A DNA stretch of 64,000 nucleotides, taken from positions 98,679,135 to 98,743,134 of the forward strand of contig CM054180.1 in assembly GCA_028829895.1 (NCBI GenBank), read 5' to 3'. A program made the translations under genes and the position numbers. Source of the stretch: Sinotaia quadrata (lineage: Eukaryota; Mollusca; Gastropoda; Architaenioglossa; Viviparidae). The notes beneath the pieces were generated by a model. That model searched no databases. It saw nothing but the letters and a program-made list of their open reading frames with translations, and was not told the origin of the DNA. Below, piece by piece: positions 25,922 through 37,300 of the stretch; the first letter of the stretch is position 1; every line of letters starts with the position of its first letter.

Positions 25922-26445
25922 CTGTGAAAAAAAAAAAGAAAAGAAAATCACTGTGTTACAAGTTTATCACATTTTGCGCTCATTAAGGGAATCTTATAGT
26001 ACATTAAAAGTATGAAGCTACTGAGCATTTTCTCTGAGAATTCATTGGAATTTCTTGGGGCTTTATGGTAAGGCATTTAAATAAGGGGTATTTAAAAATG
26101 GCATCTATACCTTCCATAAAAAAACATAAAAACATATATATTTTATTTCCAGAGTAGATGCAACAATGGAGAATGGCTGCAACAATTTACATGTAGGTGC
26201 TAAGTATAACTAACATAAGATAACCTCTCAACTGATATAATAAAATATGTAATTTTAAATATATATGATAATGATTATGATTAAGATTCATTTGCTATAT
26301 GTAAACAATGAATAGCACTATTCATATGGCTTGTTTGCACAGATTAGCAGAGTTTCCTCATCATTTGATCTTTAAGTGTACCAACTACAAAATATTTTTA
26401 GGTGATTTAGTTTTAATTTAGTAGTGCAAAGAATATAATTATTAC

Positions 26446-26466
26446 CTGTAGTTGTAATTTCATTAG
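26446..26466 (-). pseudogene. Third microexon copy with a damaged acceptor
   Basis: The third repeat copy keeps a 21-nt core and a donor (GTAATA), but the position of the acceptor AG reads GG after TTTTTC, so normal splicing into it should fail. In phase 1 the core would encode (S)NEITTT. This looks like a decayed duplicate. Confidence 0.4.
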
Positions 26467-26491
26467 CCGAAAAAGCAAAAAGAAAAGTTAG

Positions 26492-26661
26492 TTATAATGG
26501 GCATGATTTGATGTGTAGGTATTTCTTTTTTAGTTTTATTATAGATTTATAAGAGAAATAAAATATATCTTTCACTTCACTGTTTCTAACTTCAATGACA
26601 ATCAAAAGTATAACTCCTCCCAGACAAACAAGCTGGAAAGCCTTCTCACAGATGCCAACAA
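26492..26661 (-). CDS. Candidate membrane-anchor exon of gene B (possible terminal exon)
   Basis: A reverse-strand acceptor (ATCCATTTCAG) opens at 26661 in phase 1, the phase in which the exon at 32584-32663 ends. The frame reads VGICEKAFQLVCLGGVILLI followed by VIEVRNSEVKD and a lysine-rich tail to a stop at 26492-26494: an outside segment, about 17 hydrophobic residues and a basic cytoplasmic tail, as in a type I membrane protein. It may end at the stop, as a terminal exon, or at an internal donor (for example the GTGAAG after AACA, phase 1) leading to the microexons. Hydrophobicity and phase support it; the 3' boundary is undecided. Confidence 0.4.
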
Positions 26662-26929
26662 CTGAAATGGATGAAAAGAAAATGCAAAGCACATCTACAA
26701 TGAAAAAAGAAGAAAAAAATATCCAACAAGCAGATGAATAAAACAGAAACTAAGCAGAATAAATCAGACTGACCTGGAGAGTATCAAGAAAATACACCAA
26801 ACAACCAGACACACTGATGGAAATTGAGGTTGCCCTCAATATCTACACAAAGGGGCTGGAGGCTCCACCTCTTTCATCCTTATCTGAGCAAGCACCCTCT
26901 CCATCCAAGTTAACATTGTGAGTCAAATA

Positions 26930-27440
26930 TACACAGATGAGACACCAAGCAACAAAAAAAATAGAAGAAAACTGCCTCAACACATCTGAGAACAAGACCA
27001 ATGATGATCAGACAGGGAAGCACAACAAACTGAAAATAAGAAAAGGAAACACAACTACCACCACCAACAGCATTGCAGAAACAACAATAAACCAGATAGA
27101 AGCAATATCTACAATAGAGATTTTTCAACCACCCACTGCAGACATGTTTCAATCAGCCTTGGATTACCTCTACTAGCTGCCAGCACTTATCTATGCACAT
27201 CCCAATGGACAATACTGGCAACAGCAATGACAACAACCATGACAACACCACCCACCATTGCAAAAGACAGGGGTTTGAATATCCTGAGCATATGTACCCA
27301 ATAGGTATAGACCTGGTATGATACTAGCCTGGGCTCTATAAGATACACCCACCCACCCTCTCCAACACTGGGTACAACAACAAAGCATAGAAAACCGGGC
27401 TACTACATGCCTCTACTGGCCAGACATCAAGCACCATGGA
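26930..27440 (+). pseudogene. Retroelement-like coding relic, copy 1
   Basis: A forward frame (26937-27176) ends in IFQPPTADMFQSALDYLY, and translation past the stop continues LPALIYAHPNGQ. The same peptide order appears at 40540-40650 (ADTIQLLLDHLYWPPAL then HPNGH), followed in both by a CTAGCCTGGGCTCTxTAA block and CACC-rich sequence. Two diverged copies of one coding sequence, rich in ACAACA codons, suggest the 5' region of a retroelement. The family is not identified, and stops in the frame make it inactive. Confidence 0.5.
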
Positions 27441-29269
27441 CCAACTGGCCACCATTCATCATCGCCACTCTACCACTTTCCAGTCAACAACCCTCCACTC
27501 TGTCTTTCATCATCTTCAACACTTACAACAGTGACAACACTAGTGCCAGGCAATGAAATCAACCTAGGTTGGAAGCTGTCATTGTCCAAATTAAAGAAGA
27601 AGAATGTTTAAATAGTTGAAAACTGTGGTGGTGGTAAATGACTAGATTAGTGAAGAAGATAATGGAGCATACCACAACAGGATTCCCACAATTATTGGGC
27701 AGGGGGGGGGGGGAGCGGGATAGTGATCATTTATTTTAAATGCAGTCTATATACATACAGAACCAGATCAGTAACAGTGAATGAAAACACACCAAACCAT
27801 GTGTAATTGTTGCAAGGTACACAGCATATAGAATACACATAATTCCAAGTCCATCATTCTATTTCAAAATACCAACACAATTGTATTTCATACCTCTAAA
27901 GCTAATCTAAGTGTTCTACCTATTCTGTGCATTTATCCGTTTCTTGTATGACTAACATACAACATTTCATTACTTTACTATAAAAACTATCTCAGCCCTG
28001 TCTCCCCTACTGTCTCTAAGGCCAAAGGTTTGTCATATTCTGTCATTCCTCATGCAGTGCCTCTGTCGCTCTGTTTCAATGACTGTTGGGTACATAGACT
28101 CTTGGAAGCTGAAGAGAGGTAACTGACCTTTTGCTGTATGTGTTACTTTTGCTGACCAGTTTGTGTGGTGCAAACACTTCTTTGATTCCCAAAACTATGT
28201 TTTCATAAAAATGTAGTTCTAAAGTTAACTCTAAGTTATCAAATAAACAGGGTGATCATTTTTAGTTCTCTGATTCTGGGTTAAAACACGGACAGATCAA
28301 GGAGAAGATGCTGCAAGTGACCTTATCACTACCATCTAACCCTTATTAAACAGAGCTTGTTTGTATTTTTATGTTGTCAATCATGTGGCTTATATCACAG
28401 CAAGTTTAGTTGACATGTACAAATATGATAAAATCTCATCTAGACATGAATAAAACTATAATGACCAAATTAAAGAAAGACTAAACCAAAAAGATTATGA
28501 ATATGACTGGGATAAGGTTAAAATATAATCTTAATTAAGTAGTTCATTCTGAGTTTACAAATAAAGTAACCCAGAGTTTTACTGAAAATATATTTTAGAA
28601 GTGAAAAACATGCAGTAAATTATGAGTCATATATAAAGTGACTCAGAAGCATGAAACATGTCAATGCTGCCTAAGTTTACAAAAAAAATTTCTGAGACCT
28701 TACTAACACTTTATGTGGTAAGACATTATAACTATAAAATTTTCATGACAGTACGTATGAGTTAAAATATTTGTCTCTTTTAATAGAATAAAATTACAGC
28801 ATAAGAATACGCTAAACTGACAAGGGTTCCGACAAAAATGACATAAAATCTAGGAGTTAAAAATTACATTATCTAGGACTTTGGCAAATGACATTGACAG
28901 TGACGTAGTTTGATTTTATCTTTTATTTGAAATTTATCTATTACATCCTATTAAGAAACTAGCAGCTAGTATATCTGTTGATGTAATTGAAAGAATTAAA
29001 AGTGAGCATGGAATGTTGTTTTTTGCTGTGAATTATATTTGCAAGTATGCTGAATTGTTATTTGGATAAATCTTTCACTGTGACTTTTATACTCGTCTCA
29101 AGGTTATTCTAGACTGATGCATTTATTAGAGTATGATTAGCAATGTCTGGAAGGTAAAGAGAACATCTTTTCAGACTGTCTGACCAAGCCATGCCAGTGA
29201 GAGTTATTATAAATAATTATTCTTCTTAATAAAAACCAATACCAAAATATGTTTACAAATACAAAAGGG

Positions 29270-29270
<1 letters not shown>
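27441..29270. other. Non-coding stretch, with a G run near 27700
   Basis: No supported gene. A G-run of about twelve lies at about 27703-27714. The rest is AT-rich. Confidence 0.4.

Positions 29271-29271
<1 letters not shown>

Positions 29272-29334
<63 letters not shown>
29272..29334. repeat. (CA)n microsatellite
   Basis: About 31 uninterrupted AC/CA dinucleotides. Confidence 0.97.
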
Positions 29335-29336
<2 letters not shown>

Positions 29337-30655
29337 TAACATGCTTTTACCATGTTTAAAATACTGATACAATGTCAGTTTGTAAATTATTTTGAATCAA
29401 ATATCAATCGAAAAACAGAGCAAACTATGTGTAGCCATTCCAGTCAATTGATTATATTTTTTGGATATAATTCCACATTATTCTGACCTCATTCCCCATA
29501 AAGATAAAGAAACAGTATTAGAGTTAAGAAAAACTGACATGCTTCACCTTGTATATCCTACTATATGCTTGTAATAACAATGAATAAAATCTCATTCTGA
29601 TAGGCAGTTTTGTCAATTTTTACTAAATCTTAGTACATGTAAATAAGTTTTTCTGCAAAATATCTAGCATCAAAAAGTAACTGTGAATTAATTGAACTAT
29701 ACTCTCCAAAAACAGTTTGCAAATGCAAATATAACAATATAATCTCTTTTGAGTAAACATGTCCATTACAGAACCCTACAACATAAATCATGAACTAAAT
29801 GTACACTGAGTTGTCATGTGAAAAAGCAGAAATCATTCAAACAAAATTATTTATAAATAATTTAAACAGCAAAGAAATGTTCTCTCAAAAATTTGAAAAA
29901 TAGTTGAACAAAGATTCTCTTAACATCTAATTAAAGAAATAAAGTACTTTCTCTTACCATGTACATGTGGTAATATAAATAGCTTGCTTAATTTTGATAA
30001 GTTTATATATCCTTGCAAAAAAACTAAATGGTAACAAAGAAAAAGGCAGTTTTAGACTGTTTCAATAATGGAATCACTATTGGTGACTGTATTTTTATGC
30101 TGTATGGTGATTAATGATTGAGTACAGTATTTTTTTAATCTGAAAAGAGTGAACAGATTGCTTGTAACTTGTATGGAAAACTGAAATGTTGGTGATACTG
30201 TTTTATATACTGTTTGTGCTGTGTGTATGTGTTTGCTAATTCTAATAACTAAAATTGTATTAATAACATTTATTGAGCTAACTTATTGATGCATGAGTAC
30301 ATTCCTACCTCAACTTTTCCTTCCAGTCAGTTTCTGGCCTACTAGTAGAAGGGTCAGTGACACAGATCTAATTACCAAAATTAATTACATGCATGCGCAG
30401 AGCTTTTAAAAAACTTTATTCTAGAGCAAACAAATTCAACATTTCTAAAGCCAAAGTGACTCAGGACACAAAAAACCCTGTCATTTTAACTCATCCAATA
30501 ATGAAGCTCCAATATAAATCATCTTATCATTGTTGTGAGCAAGTTCCAAAAGACTTACGTATAGTGTATAAAAACAGAGAAACAAAATATGTGGAAATCA
30601 CCAGATCAAGCATATGACTCAAAAAATGGTGTGTGTGGTACCTAAGCTTCTAGTG
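29335..30655. other. Non-coding stretch
   Basis: A 74-codon forward frame at 30393-30617 has no motif I recognise and no clear splice partner. Otherwise AT-rich DNA, probably intron of gene B. Confidence 0.35.
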
Positions 30656-31000
30656 GTTATAATAATGAATTAATCATCCATAATTAATTACAAGTGATGA
30701 GAATCTTAATTTATATTATTAATAATTTTCCAGAAGACACCACTCATCTCTCTCACTTGGTGGATAGGTGGGCACTGTAATTGTAAACGTTTTCTCCCTT
30801 CCACAACATTAAAGACAAACATTTACCATCACACAATATATCTGTAGGTGGAAAATTCTTACTAAAGGAGAAGATATATCAGTCTTTTAATCTACATTTA
30901 GCCACTTTCTTCTCCATCATAAGTTTATCAATATGTGTAAGAAGGTCAATAAATATAACAATACATTTATTAAATCAACAATCAAATATACAACATATGA
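30656..31000 (-). repeat. Interspersed repeat R1, copy 2 (reverse)
   Basis: Reverse-orientation copy of the R1 family, with the AATAATTTTCCAGAAGACAC, TCTCTCACTTGG, CTCCCTTCCACAACATTAAA and GAAGGTCAATAAAT landmarks. Confidence 0.8.
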
Positions 31001-31985
31001 ATTATTACTGTCAGTTCCATGTGTTTCTGTCGCACATTTGTAAACAATGATGAGCTGCCATTCTCTCGAGGCTAATTTGGGCCTTGCACCATATTAGCTC
31101 CCTCAAGCAGAACAAGTGTAGCAATTTCTAGTAACCTCCATGTACCAGAAATTCCATGATGTAGTCAGCATACCTTGCCACCATACATCAACAGAGTGCA
31201 GTGTATTCCTTACACTTACACAATGAGGGTAGATACTTCTAGCGTCTAACATGGTCATAGTGGTTTATAAATCAGTAAACTGGGAGGGTAAAACATGGAA
31301 AGGCTGCTTGCGCCCTGTAAAATATAATCAAGGAACACTCTAAGTTTCCAGTTTATTCATCTTTAACTCCATTCTTTCTTTACATTCAAGTCTCAACTTA
31401 CAGTTTCCTGCAACAGTATTTATTAGCCCGATACATGTGCAAAGCATAATAAATACAGAATATCAATTTTATGAACATAATCACTAGAAACAATGTCAAG
31501 TGTTTAGCATATTATATACAAGCATTTTAGTTCACAATTTGTAGAAATAATAGTTATTCACACAATACATCTTGACATAAAACACAAGTATAATATATCA
31601 ATAGCAAAATACATGTACATGAAATATTTTAAAGTCTTCTCTCTCAATCAGTCAGTTAACTTGCCATTAAGCTAATGGCCGCCTTTCATGATCAGACTTC
31701 TTGCCACTCTAAATTCAAAGTGATTAGATAATTTCAATAGAAACTTGTGCTTTTCATGTATTTCAAACTCCCATAAAATCAACATTTTTATAAGATTTAT
31801 CTTTTCTTATGTTTTTATGTGAGCATTAGGGTCCTGTTGTAAATCTTAAAATGTAAAATAATTAGATTTAATCCACTTTATATTTTGCACTTCATGCCAC
31901 AAAATGGAAATTTTGAACAAAGGATGAATTATATACTGACTGTGAAGAGAGTATTGTTTAATAGTTAAATATATGGATGGACAAT
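31001..31985. other. Non-coding stretch
   Basis: A slightly GC-richer part at 31040-31320 grades into AT-rich sequence. It has a general resemblance to the blocks at 3541-4930 and 51000-52000, but I could not align it well enough to assign it. Confidence 0.3.
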
Positions 31986-31989
31986 GATT

Positions 31990-32575
31990 ACAGAAACCAT
32001 CATACAACTTTTACAAGTGATCATTTTCAATAGTTATATATATGGGTGGACAATGATTACACACAAACCATCATACAAGTGATCATTTTCAATAGTTATA
32101 TATATGGCTGGACAATGATTATACAAATCATCATACAAGTGATCATTTTCAATAGTTATATATAGGGATGGACAATGATTATACAAATCATCACACAAGT
32201 GATCATTTTCAATAGTTATAATATGTATGATGGACAATGATTACACAAACCATCACAAGTGATTTTTCAATAGTTATAATATGTATGATGGTCAATTATT
32301 ACACAAACCATCACATAAGTGATCATTTTCAATAGTTATAATATGTATGATGGACAATGATTACACAAACCATCACAAGTGATTTTTCAATAGTTATATG
32401 TATGGATGGACAATGATTACACAAACCATCACAAGTGATTTTCAATAGTTATATGTATGTATTGACAATGATTACACAAACCATCACACAAGTGATCATT
32501 TTCAATAGTTATAATATGTATAATGGTCAATGACTACACAAACCATCACATAAGTGATCATTTTTAAGTATAGTT
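31990..32575. repeat. Minisatellite, ~57-61 bp unit, about 9-10 copies
   Basis: The unit holds GGACAATGATTACACAAACC, ATCAnnnAAGTGATCATTTT and CAATAGTTATA. It ends within 10 bases of the donor side of the exon at 32584-32663, so the array sits at the very start of the following intron of gene B. Confidence 0.9.
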
Positions 32576-32583
32576 CTACTTAC

Positions 32584-32663
32584 ATGCATTTTTAAATTTC
32601 ATACTATCGCATGAACCAATAGTCTTCTGCTCCACATTAAAAATTGGATAGCAAGGAACACAG
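32584..32663 (-). CDS. Gene B exon: second half of cysteine-rich Ig-like domain
   Basis: A reverse-strand acceptor (AAATGTTTCAG) opens at 32663 and the donor GTAAGT follows 32584. The 80-nt exon begins in phase 2 and ends in phase 1. It encodes CVPCYPIFNVEQKTIGSCDS followed by MKFKNA. Only phase 2 is open; the other two frames stop. The phase-2 start matches the phase-2 end of the exon at 41640-41949, joining as ...HLNKEIS-CVPCYP. In the molluscan Ig family I am comparing with, this is where the WxCxxxC ending and a final cysteine fall; here Trp is replaced (ISCVPC). Splice sites, phase and cysteine order agree, which makes this a credible exon despite its small size. Confidence 0.6.
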
Positions 32664-34120
32664 CTGAAACATTTCACAAACATTTAATTTATTGCATTCA
32701 TTTCATAACAAATATAATGATATAATAAATGCAAGATTCTCTTATAAGATAATGAAATGATATATATTTTAATATCTGTCAATAAAAGTATCCATATGTA
32801 GCCCCCTGTTAGTTTTGGTATTTGAGTGTGTTATCATCGTGTGTGTATGTGTACAGCTGCATCCCCACGCTTCCTTTTCTTTTACAAGTAGGACCACGGC
32901 TGTCTGTTGTAAAATGGGTCATGACCACTCCCTTTGTTTCAAAGCGCGCTGTATATTTGCGCTAGCTGTGTTAGAGTGCGTGCTTTTATTGTTATATACT
33001 GTTTTAGGTAGTTAGTAAGTGAAGTTGATTTATATATTTAGAAAGGAAAGAAGATAGTTTATATTTTTAATTGATGTATTTTATGTGATGAATAATGTTA
33101 TTGTATTTGAGTATTTTGTAAAAATTTATGTGTGTGAATGCTTTTCCTAAAGCCCGCCAACACAGATTTTATTTTATTAAAGGTTTAATTCTTCAGATTA
33201 TATATATGAAAAAATTTGTATATTAAAGTATAATTATATTAGTTTCACTGTATATTTGAATTATTATGTAATTGTTAGGCATATAGCTATAATTGATAGT
33301 TGAAAGTAAGTGAAGAAACACATAAGTTAGTTTTAGAAGCCTTTCCACACTAGATTTCCATTTTCTGGAACCGTGGGCTTCAGGGAAGGCCGCTCCCATA
33401 GGATATAAAGAGCGTGTGTGACAACCAACCACACCAAGCGCGAAAGCGGCGGAAGCCGGAAGCGCCCCCTACAATCAATCAAATCAACCACACCAGCTGC
33501 CAAGGCACCCTGGACGTCCCCAATACGGAAACCGATGGCGGACTAAATACAGCGAAACAGCACTCCACAGAGGGACGGTAAATATTTTTTTCCCCCGGAG
33601 TACTACATCACAGGGGGAAAATCGCAAGAGTCAGAAACTCGGTGAGAGGTCCCCTGTGCTCTGTAGAAGTACATACGGACCAGTCAGCCACGGACAGACA
33701 CCGGCAATTATTGGTTGTTTTTTTTTTGTTTTTGTTTTCTCACCACCGCCACCGAACAACACCGAGGACAGCGCTGGAGTGGCCCCGAAAAGAGGACTAA
33801 GACAGACGAAATTTACACGGAAGGAAAAAAAAAAATTTACCACGCACAAACTTCTAAAAAACACCCAATGCATTGCAATGACGAACACGACGGCATGCCC
33901 GCAACCTGAAATAAAGTGAAGGACGCGAAGCCCTGGTGGAGCGCCTCCAAAGGTGAGAACATCGCAGATGAAAGCCTTAAAGCCACGCTCAACCAGGAGT
34001 GAAGATAACGTTACTACTACATGAGTGAGAGAGGTCTGTCTACATGCAAATAAAGACTATATAACAACAACCAGGCGTTGTCAAATCTGTTGTCATGACT
34101 GCCGTCCATCATCGTCGTTC
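32664..34120. promoter_or_regulatory. GC-richer block with TATA-like promoter; possible LTR remnant
   Basis: From about 32797 (TGTAGCCCCCTGTTAG) to about 33473 (GCGCCCCCTACA) the ends form a short TGTAG...CTACA inverted match, as in LTRs. Near 33402 GGATATAAAGAGCG is a good TATA-like element, followed by GC-rich, A-run-bearing sequence to 33960. No primer-binding site or flanking duplication was found. Small forward and reverse frames (33631-33919) carry no recognisable domain. LTR, gene promoter and chance are all possible. Confidence 0.3.
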
Positions 34121-34128
34121 GTCAGTAT

Positions 34129-34802
34129 GGTGAGCGGAAAAAAAGTCACAGGAAAAAAAGTCACGGGGAAAAAATCACATGAAAAAAGTCACAAGAAAAA
34201 GTCACAGAAAGGGACGGCTCATTAGGATCGTGGTTAAATGTGTGTGTGTGATTTGTATATCGTGTACATATCACAGAAAGCGTGTTCTATTGTTCTTGCA
34301 CTAGTCGGCGATTATAAAATTTAAATATGGTATTAATTGATCAAAACGATCGGCATATCTTTAAGTTCTAATAAACTATAAATTTGAACGGTGGGCATGC
34401 AATATTAATAAAACTCACCTACCATACAACTATCTAAACGTGTTTATATTGCATTGAATGCTTTAACCATATGATTTCATTTGTGTCTTATCTTATGTTG
34501 AGTTTAGTTCCCAAAATTATTGCATGTATTAAACATTTAAAATAATTTGATATATTATGTGAATTTTTTCTCGTGATATGAAAAGAACGCAAAATTATTT
34601 TTTACATTTAATTTATTTATGTGATACTCATACTTGCTTAGATGTGTAAATGTGTACTTGTTTAGTGATAACACGTCAGATTCATATACATTTTTCTGTG
34701 GTTTATCTTCTGTTACTTTTTCCTGTGACTTTTTTTCCTAGCAAAACTTGTGACTTTTTTCCAGTGACTTTTTTTTCTGTGACTTTTTTCCCGCCAACCG
34801 TT
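34129..34802. mobile_element. Complete 674-bp MITE with 8-bp target duplication
   Basis: GTCAGTAT occurs immediately outside both ends (34121-34128 and 34803-34810). Inside, the left end carries repeated AAAAAAAGTCAC words and the right end the reverse, GTGACTTTTTTT, forming imperfect inverted termini of about 80 bp made of 13-16 bp sub-repeats. The interior matches 573-1003. No transposase frame. The 8-bp duplication points to a hAT-like mobiliser. Confidence 0.75.
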
Positions 34803-35154
34803 GTCAGTATTGTCTCTATGTTTATGACCCGGGTACTACCACTCTGGATCTCCATCTACTTCACATAAAATGCAAAGATTATTTATATAAACTACTTAAA
34901 AGCATAGGAAAACTAAAATATAACAACAAAAAAAGAAGAAATGAATATGTACATGCAAAATGACAGTATTAATAAATAACTGTATTTACAACATAAAATA
35001 CAATAAATTTACAACAGCACAACAGATAAATATATTTACAAAAAAGAAACATAAATAAAAATGAATTTACTAATGTACAACTGTCTTATGAGCTCTCTTG
35101 CAAATAGTCATGGTATCTTGATGTGACACCAACAACACTCTAATCATTGGTTAT

Positions 35155-35490
35155 GATTATTGTTATTATTAATCATCCATTACAAGTGGTGAGAATCTTA
35201 ATTTATGTTATTAATACTTCTCCCAAAGACTCCATTCATCTCTCTCACTTGGCAGATATGTGGGCACTGTAAATGTTTTTTCTTCCACAACATTAAAGAA
35301 AAACATTTACTATCACACAATATTTCCATAGGTGAAAAACGTCTTACCAAAGGTGAAGATGAATTAATATTTAATCTATATTTAGTGAGCCCCCATTCAC
35401 CCACTATCTCTCCAACATATGGCTATCAATATATGTAAGAAGGTCAATAAATTAATTAAATCAACAATCAAATATACAACATATGAATAT
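35155..35490 (-). repeat. Interspersed repeat R1, copy 3 (reverse)
   Basis: Shares with copy 2 the TCTCTCACTTGGCAGAT, CTTCCACAACATTAAAGAAA, TTACCAAAGG and GAAGGTCAATAAAT landmarks. Frames at 35198-35438 on both strands are repeat shadows. Confidence 0.85.
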
Positions 35491-37300
35491 ATTCAAACAG
35501 CGCTGACATTTACATCACTTCACAACAATGTTCGATAAACGCTGGTCAATCATTCAGTTTATACTAGCATAGACATTACAGTAAATTTATAACCAAGTTC
35601 ATGTATATCATCACAGAAATGAGAGTAGAGTTTCAGATAGATAAAGTTAATGTACATAACCTTTTCAAAGATGGTGGCTGTCACTGATAAGTGTTCACAA
35701 TCATGTGGTTTGCAAAAATTCACTGACTATCTTATTCAGACGATTCTTGGCACACTACACAATTCTTCCACAATTGCTGATGCACTACCAAAGCACACCG
35801 TGATGGAATCATTTAGAATTTCACGTGCTATCAAGCACATCAGGAGGAATGTTTAAAATAATCTTCATGAATTCTCAAGACCGAACTCAGGCCACAAATC
35901 TCTGCCATATTGGCTCTCGAATGGAATTCACAGGAATCAACTTACAGCATCACGTTTACTGATAAGTTGACAACAAAGCTGGATTCACACTGTCACCAGC
36001 ACTCAGGAGGGGGTAGTGGTCTAGCCGACAATCATTCCTTTTCTTTGTTGAAGAAGTACTCTGTTTTAATCACTGAATCTGAACATAACTTGAGTCCAGT
36101 CATAAAGGCGATTGTTAGCTTATAGTAAATTAACTGAATATTTCATACATTTGCTATTGATCTATGATTTGAATTGGAGAATGCTTTATGTAACTGAACT
36201 ATTATTTCTATGTTCACAAATTTGACTATGTTGTATATTATACTTGTGAATTTTGATCAAAGCCATATTTTTTATGCTGTGTGTGTGTATTGGGATAATT
36301 AAATTGTTGCAAGATTTGTATTTTGAGAATGCTTTTAAGAGAGAAAAGAGTTTAGAGATGAAATATGCCTGAAATTTAGTGCTGCTTTAATTTGACTTTT
36401 GCAGAGGAGAAGGCCTTTTTGTTTTTCTTTTCATGAGCAGCTATGCTAACTACTGTGCTCTTCTATCAAGTTGGTGTGCAAACCCAGCATAATGGATTAA
36501 TATTATATAACTTGATATCTTTACAATTTGTTACATAGCCCAGTTAAGAAATATTTCTTATTAACAACTGTCGTTTTATGCATAAGATATTTTTTTGTGA
36601 TTTAACTAATAACTGTATGATGATACTTAAACATCCTTAAAAGTAAAATAAAATGGAAAACAGTGCATAAAAACTTTTGATCTAAGGATATATTTTCTTA
36701 AATACTAAATGAAGAATCAGATGACATATCATTTTTCCTAAACTGTCTTTTGAAATCTAATAATAATTTCCTTATCAAAAATTTGACTTGCATAAAAAGA
36801 ATTATTTTTGATCTGACAGAACAAAAATATTTACAAGAGTTATGAGCCATAAGAAGAAATGTCATTCTGGATGTAGAACAGCAGTTCCATTGTGCGTCCA
36901 GCATGTTCTGCAACCTTCTGGAAGCCATTATGCAATAATGGAATTGTCTTTAGCTAGAATAAATCACCACACCAACCACTTTGCTTTGACCATGAATGAA
37001 AAGACAAGACAGTGGCCTTGAGCGGCAGTGGAGTGTGTTTGCAGCCACAGTGAAGAGGGAGACGTCACTTTCTCTGAAGGTACTGTAGGCAAGGCATTAG
37101 ATAAGATGCTGCATCAAAGGGTGATTCAGTTTGAAGGGAGACAAAAAATCCAAAGACCCAGCCAGATATCAACACTACTGTTTTGCATGATACAGCTCTC
37201 TTTGAGGTGAGGGAAAGCTTCAATACTACTGCTCAGAATTTCTTGTCAGTAGTATCCACTTTATAGGTAGGCCATCTCTGCCTGGTTAAATTGATATACC
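35491..37300. other. Unassigned frames, probably decayed mobile DNA
   Basis: Forward frames at 35650-35856 and 35910-36125 and one at 37028-37210 are more protein-like than their AT-rich neighbours (for example SRAIKHIRRN and QHSGGGSGLADNHSF). They are interrupted and I recognise no family. No splice-consistent model could be built. Confidence 0.25.

Larger units (their letters stand above)
24950..26480 (-). repeat. Three-copy tandem segmental repeat (733- and 553-bp offsets) with exon-like cores
   Basis: Three direct copies start at matching TGATAATGATTAT words at 24980, 25713 and 26266. Copies 1 and 2 share several hundred bp, including an ATTCATATGGCTTGTTTGC block and an AGAATTCATTGGAATTTCTT block, with small indels. 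Copy 3 is truncated after its exon-like core. Each copy contains the same short splice-bounded element on the reverse strand (see the microexon entries). Confidence 0.85.

Noticed and set aside
33631..33919. Overlapping 60-87-codon frames on both strands
   Set aside because: They overlap each other in a T/A-run-rich segment and show no domain; treated as part of the GC-richer block.
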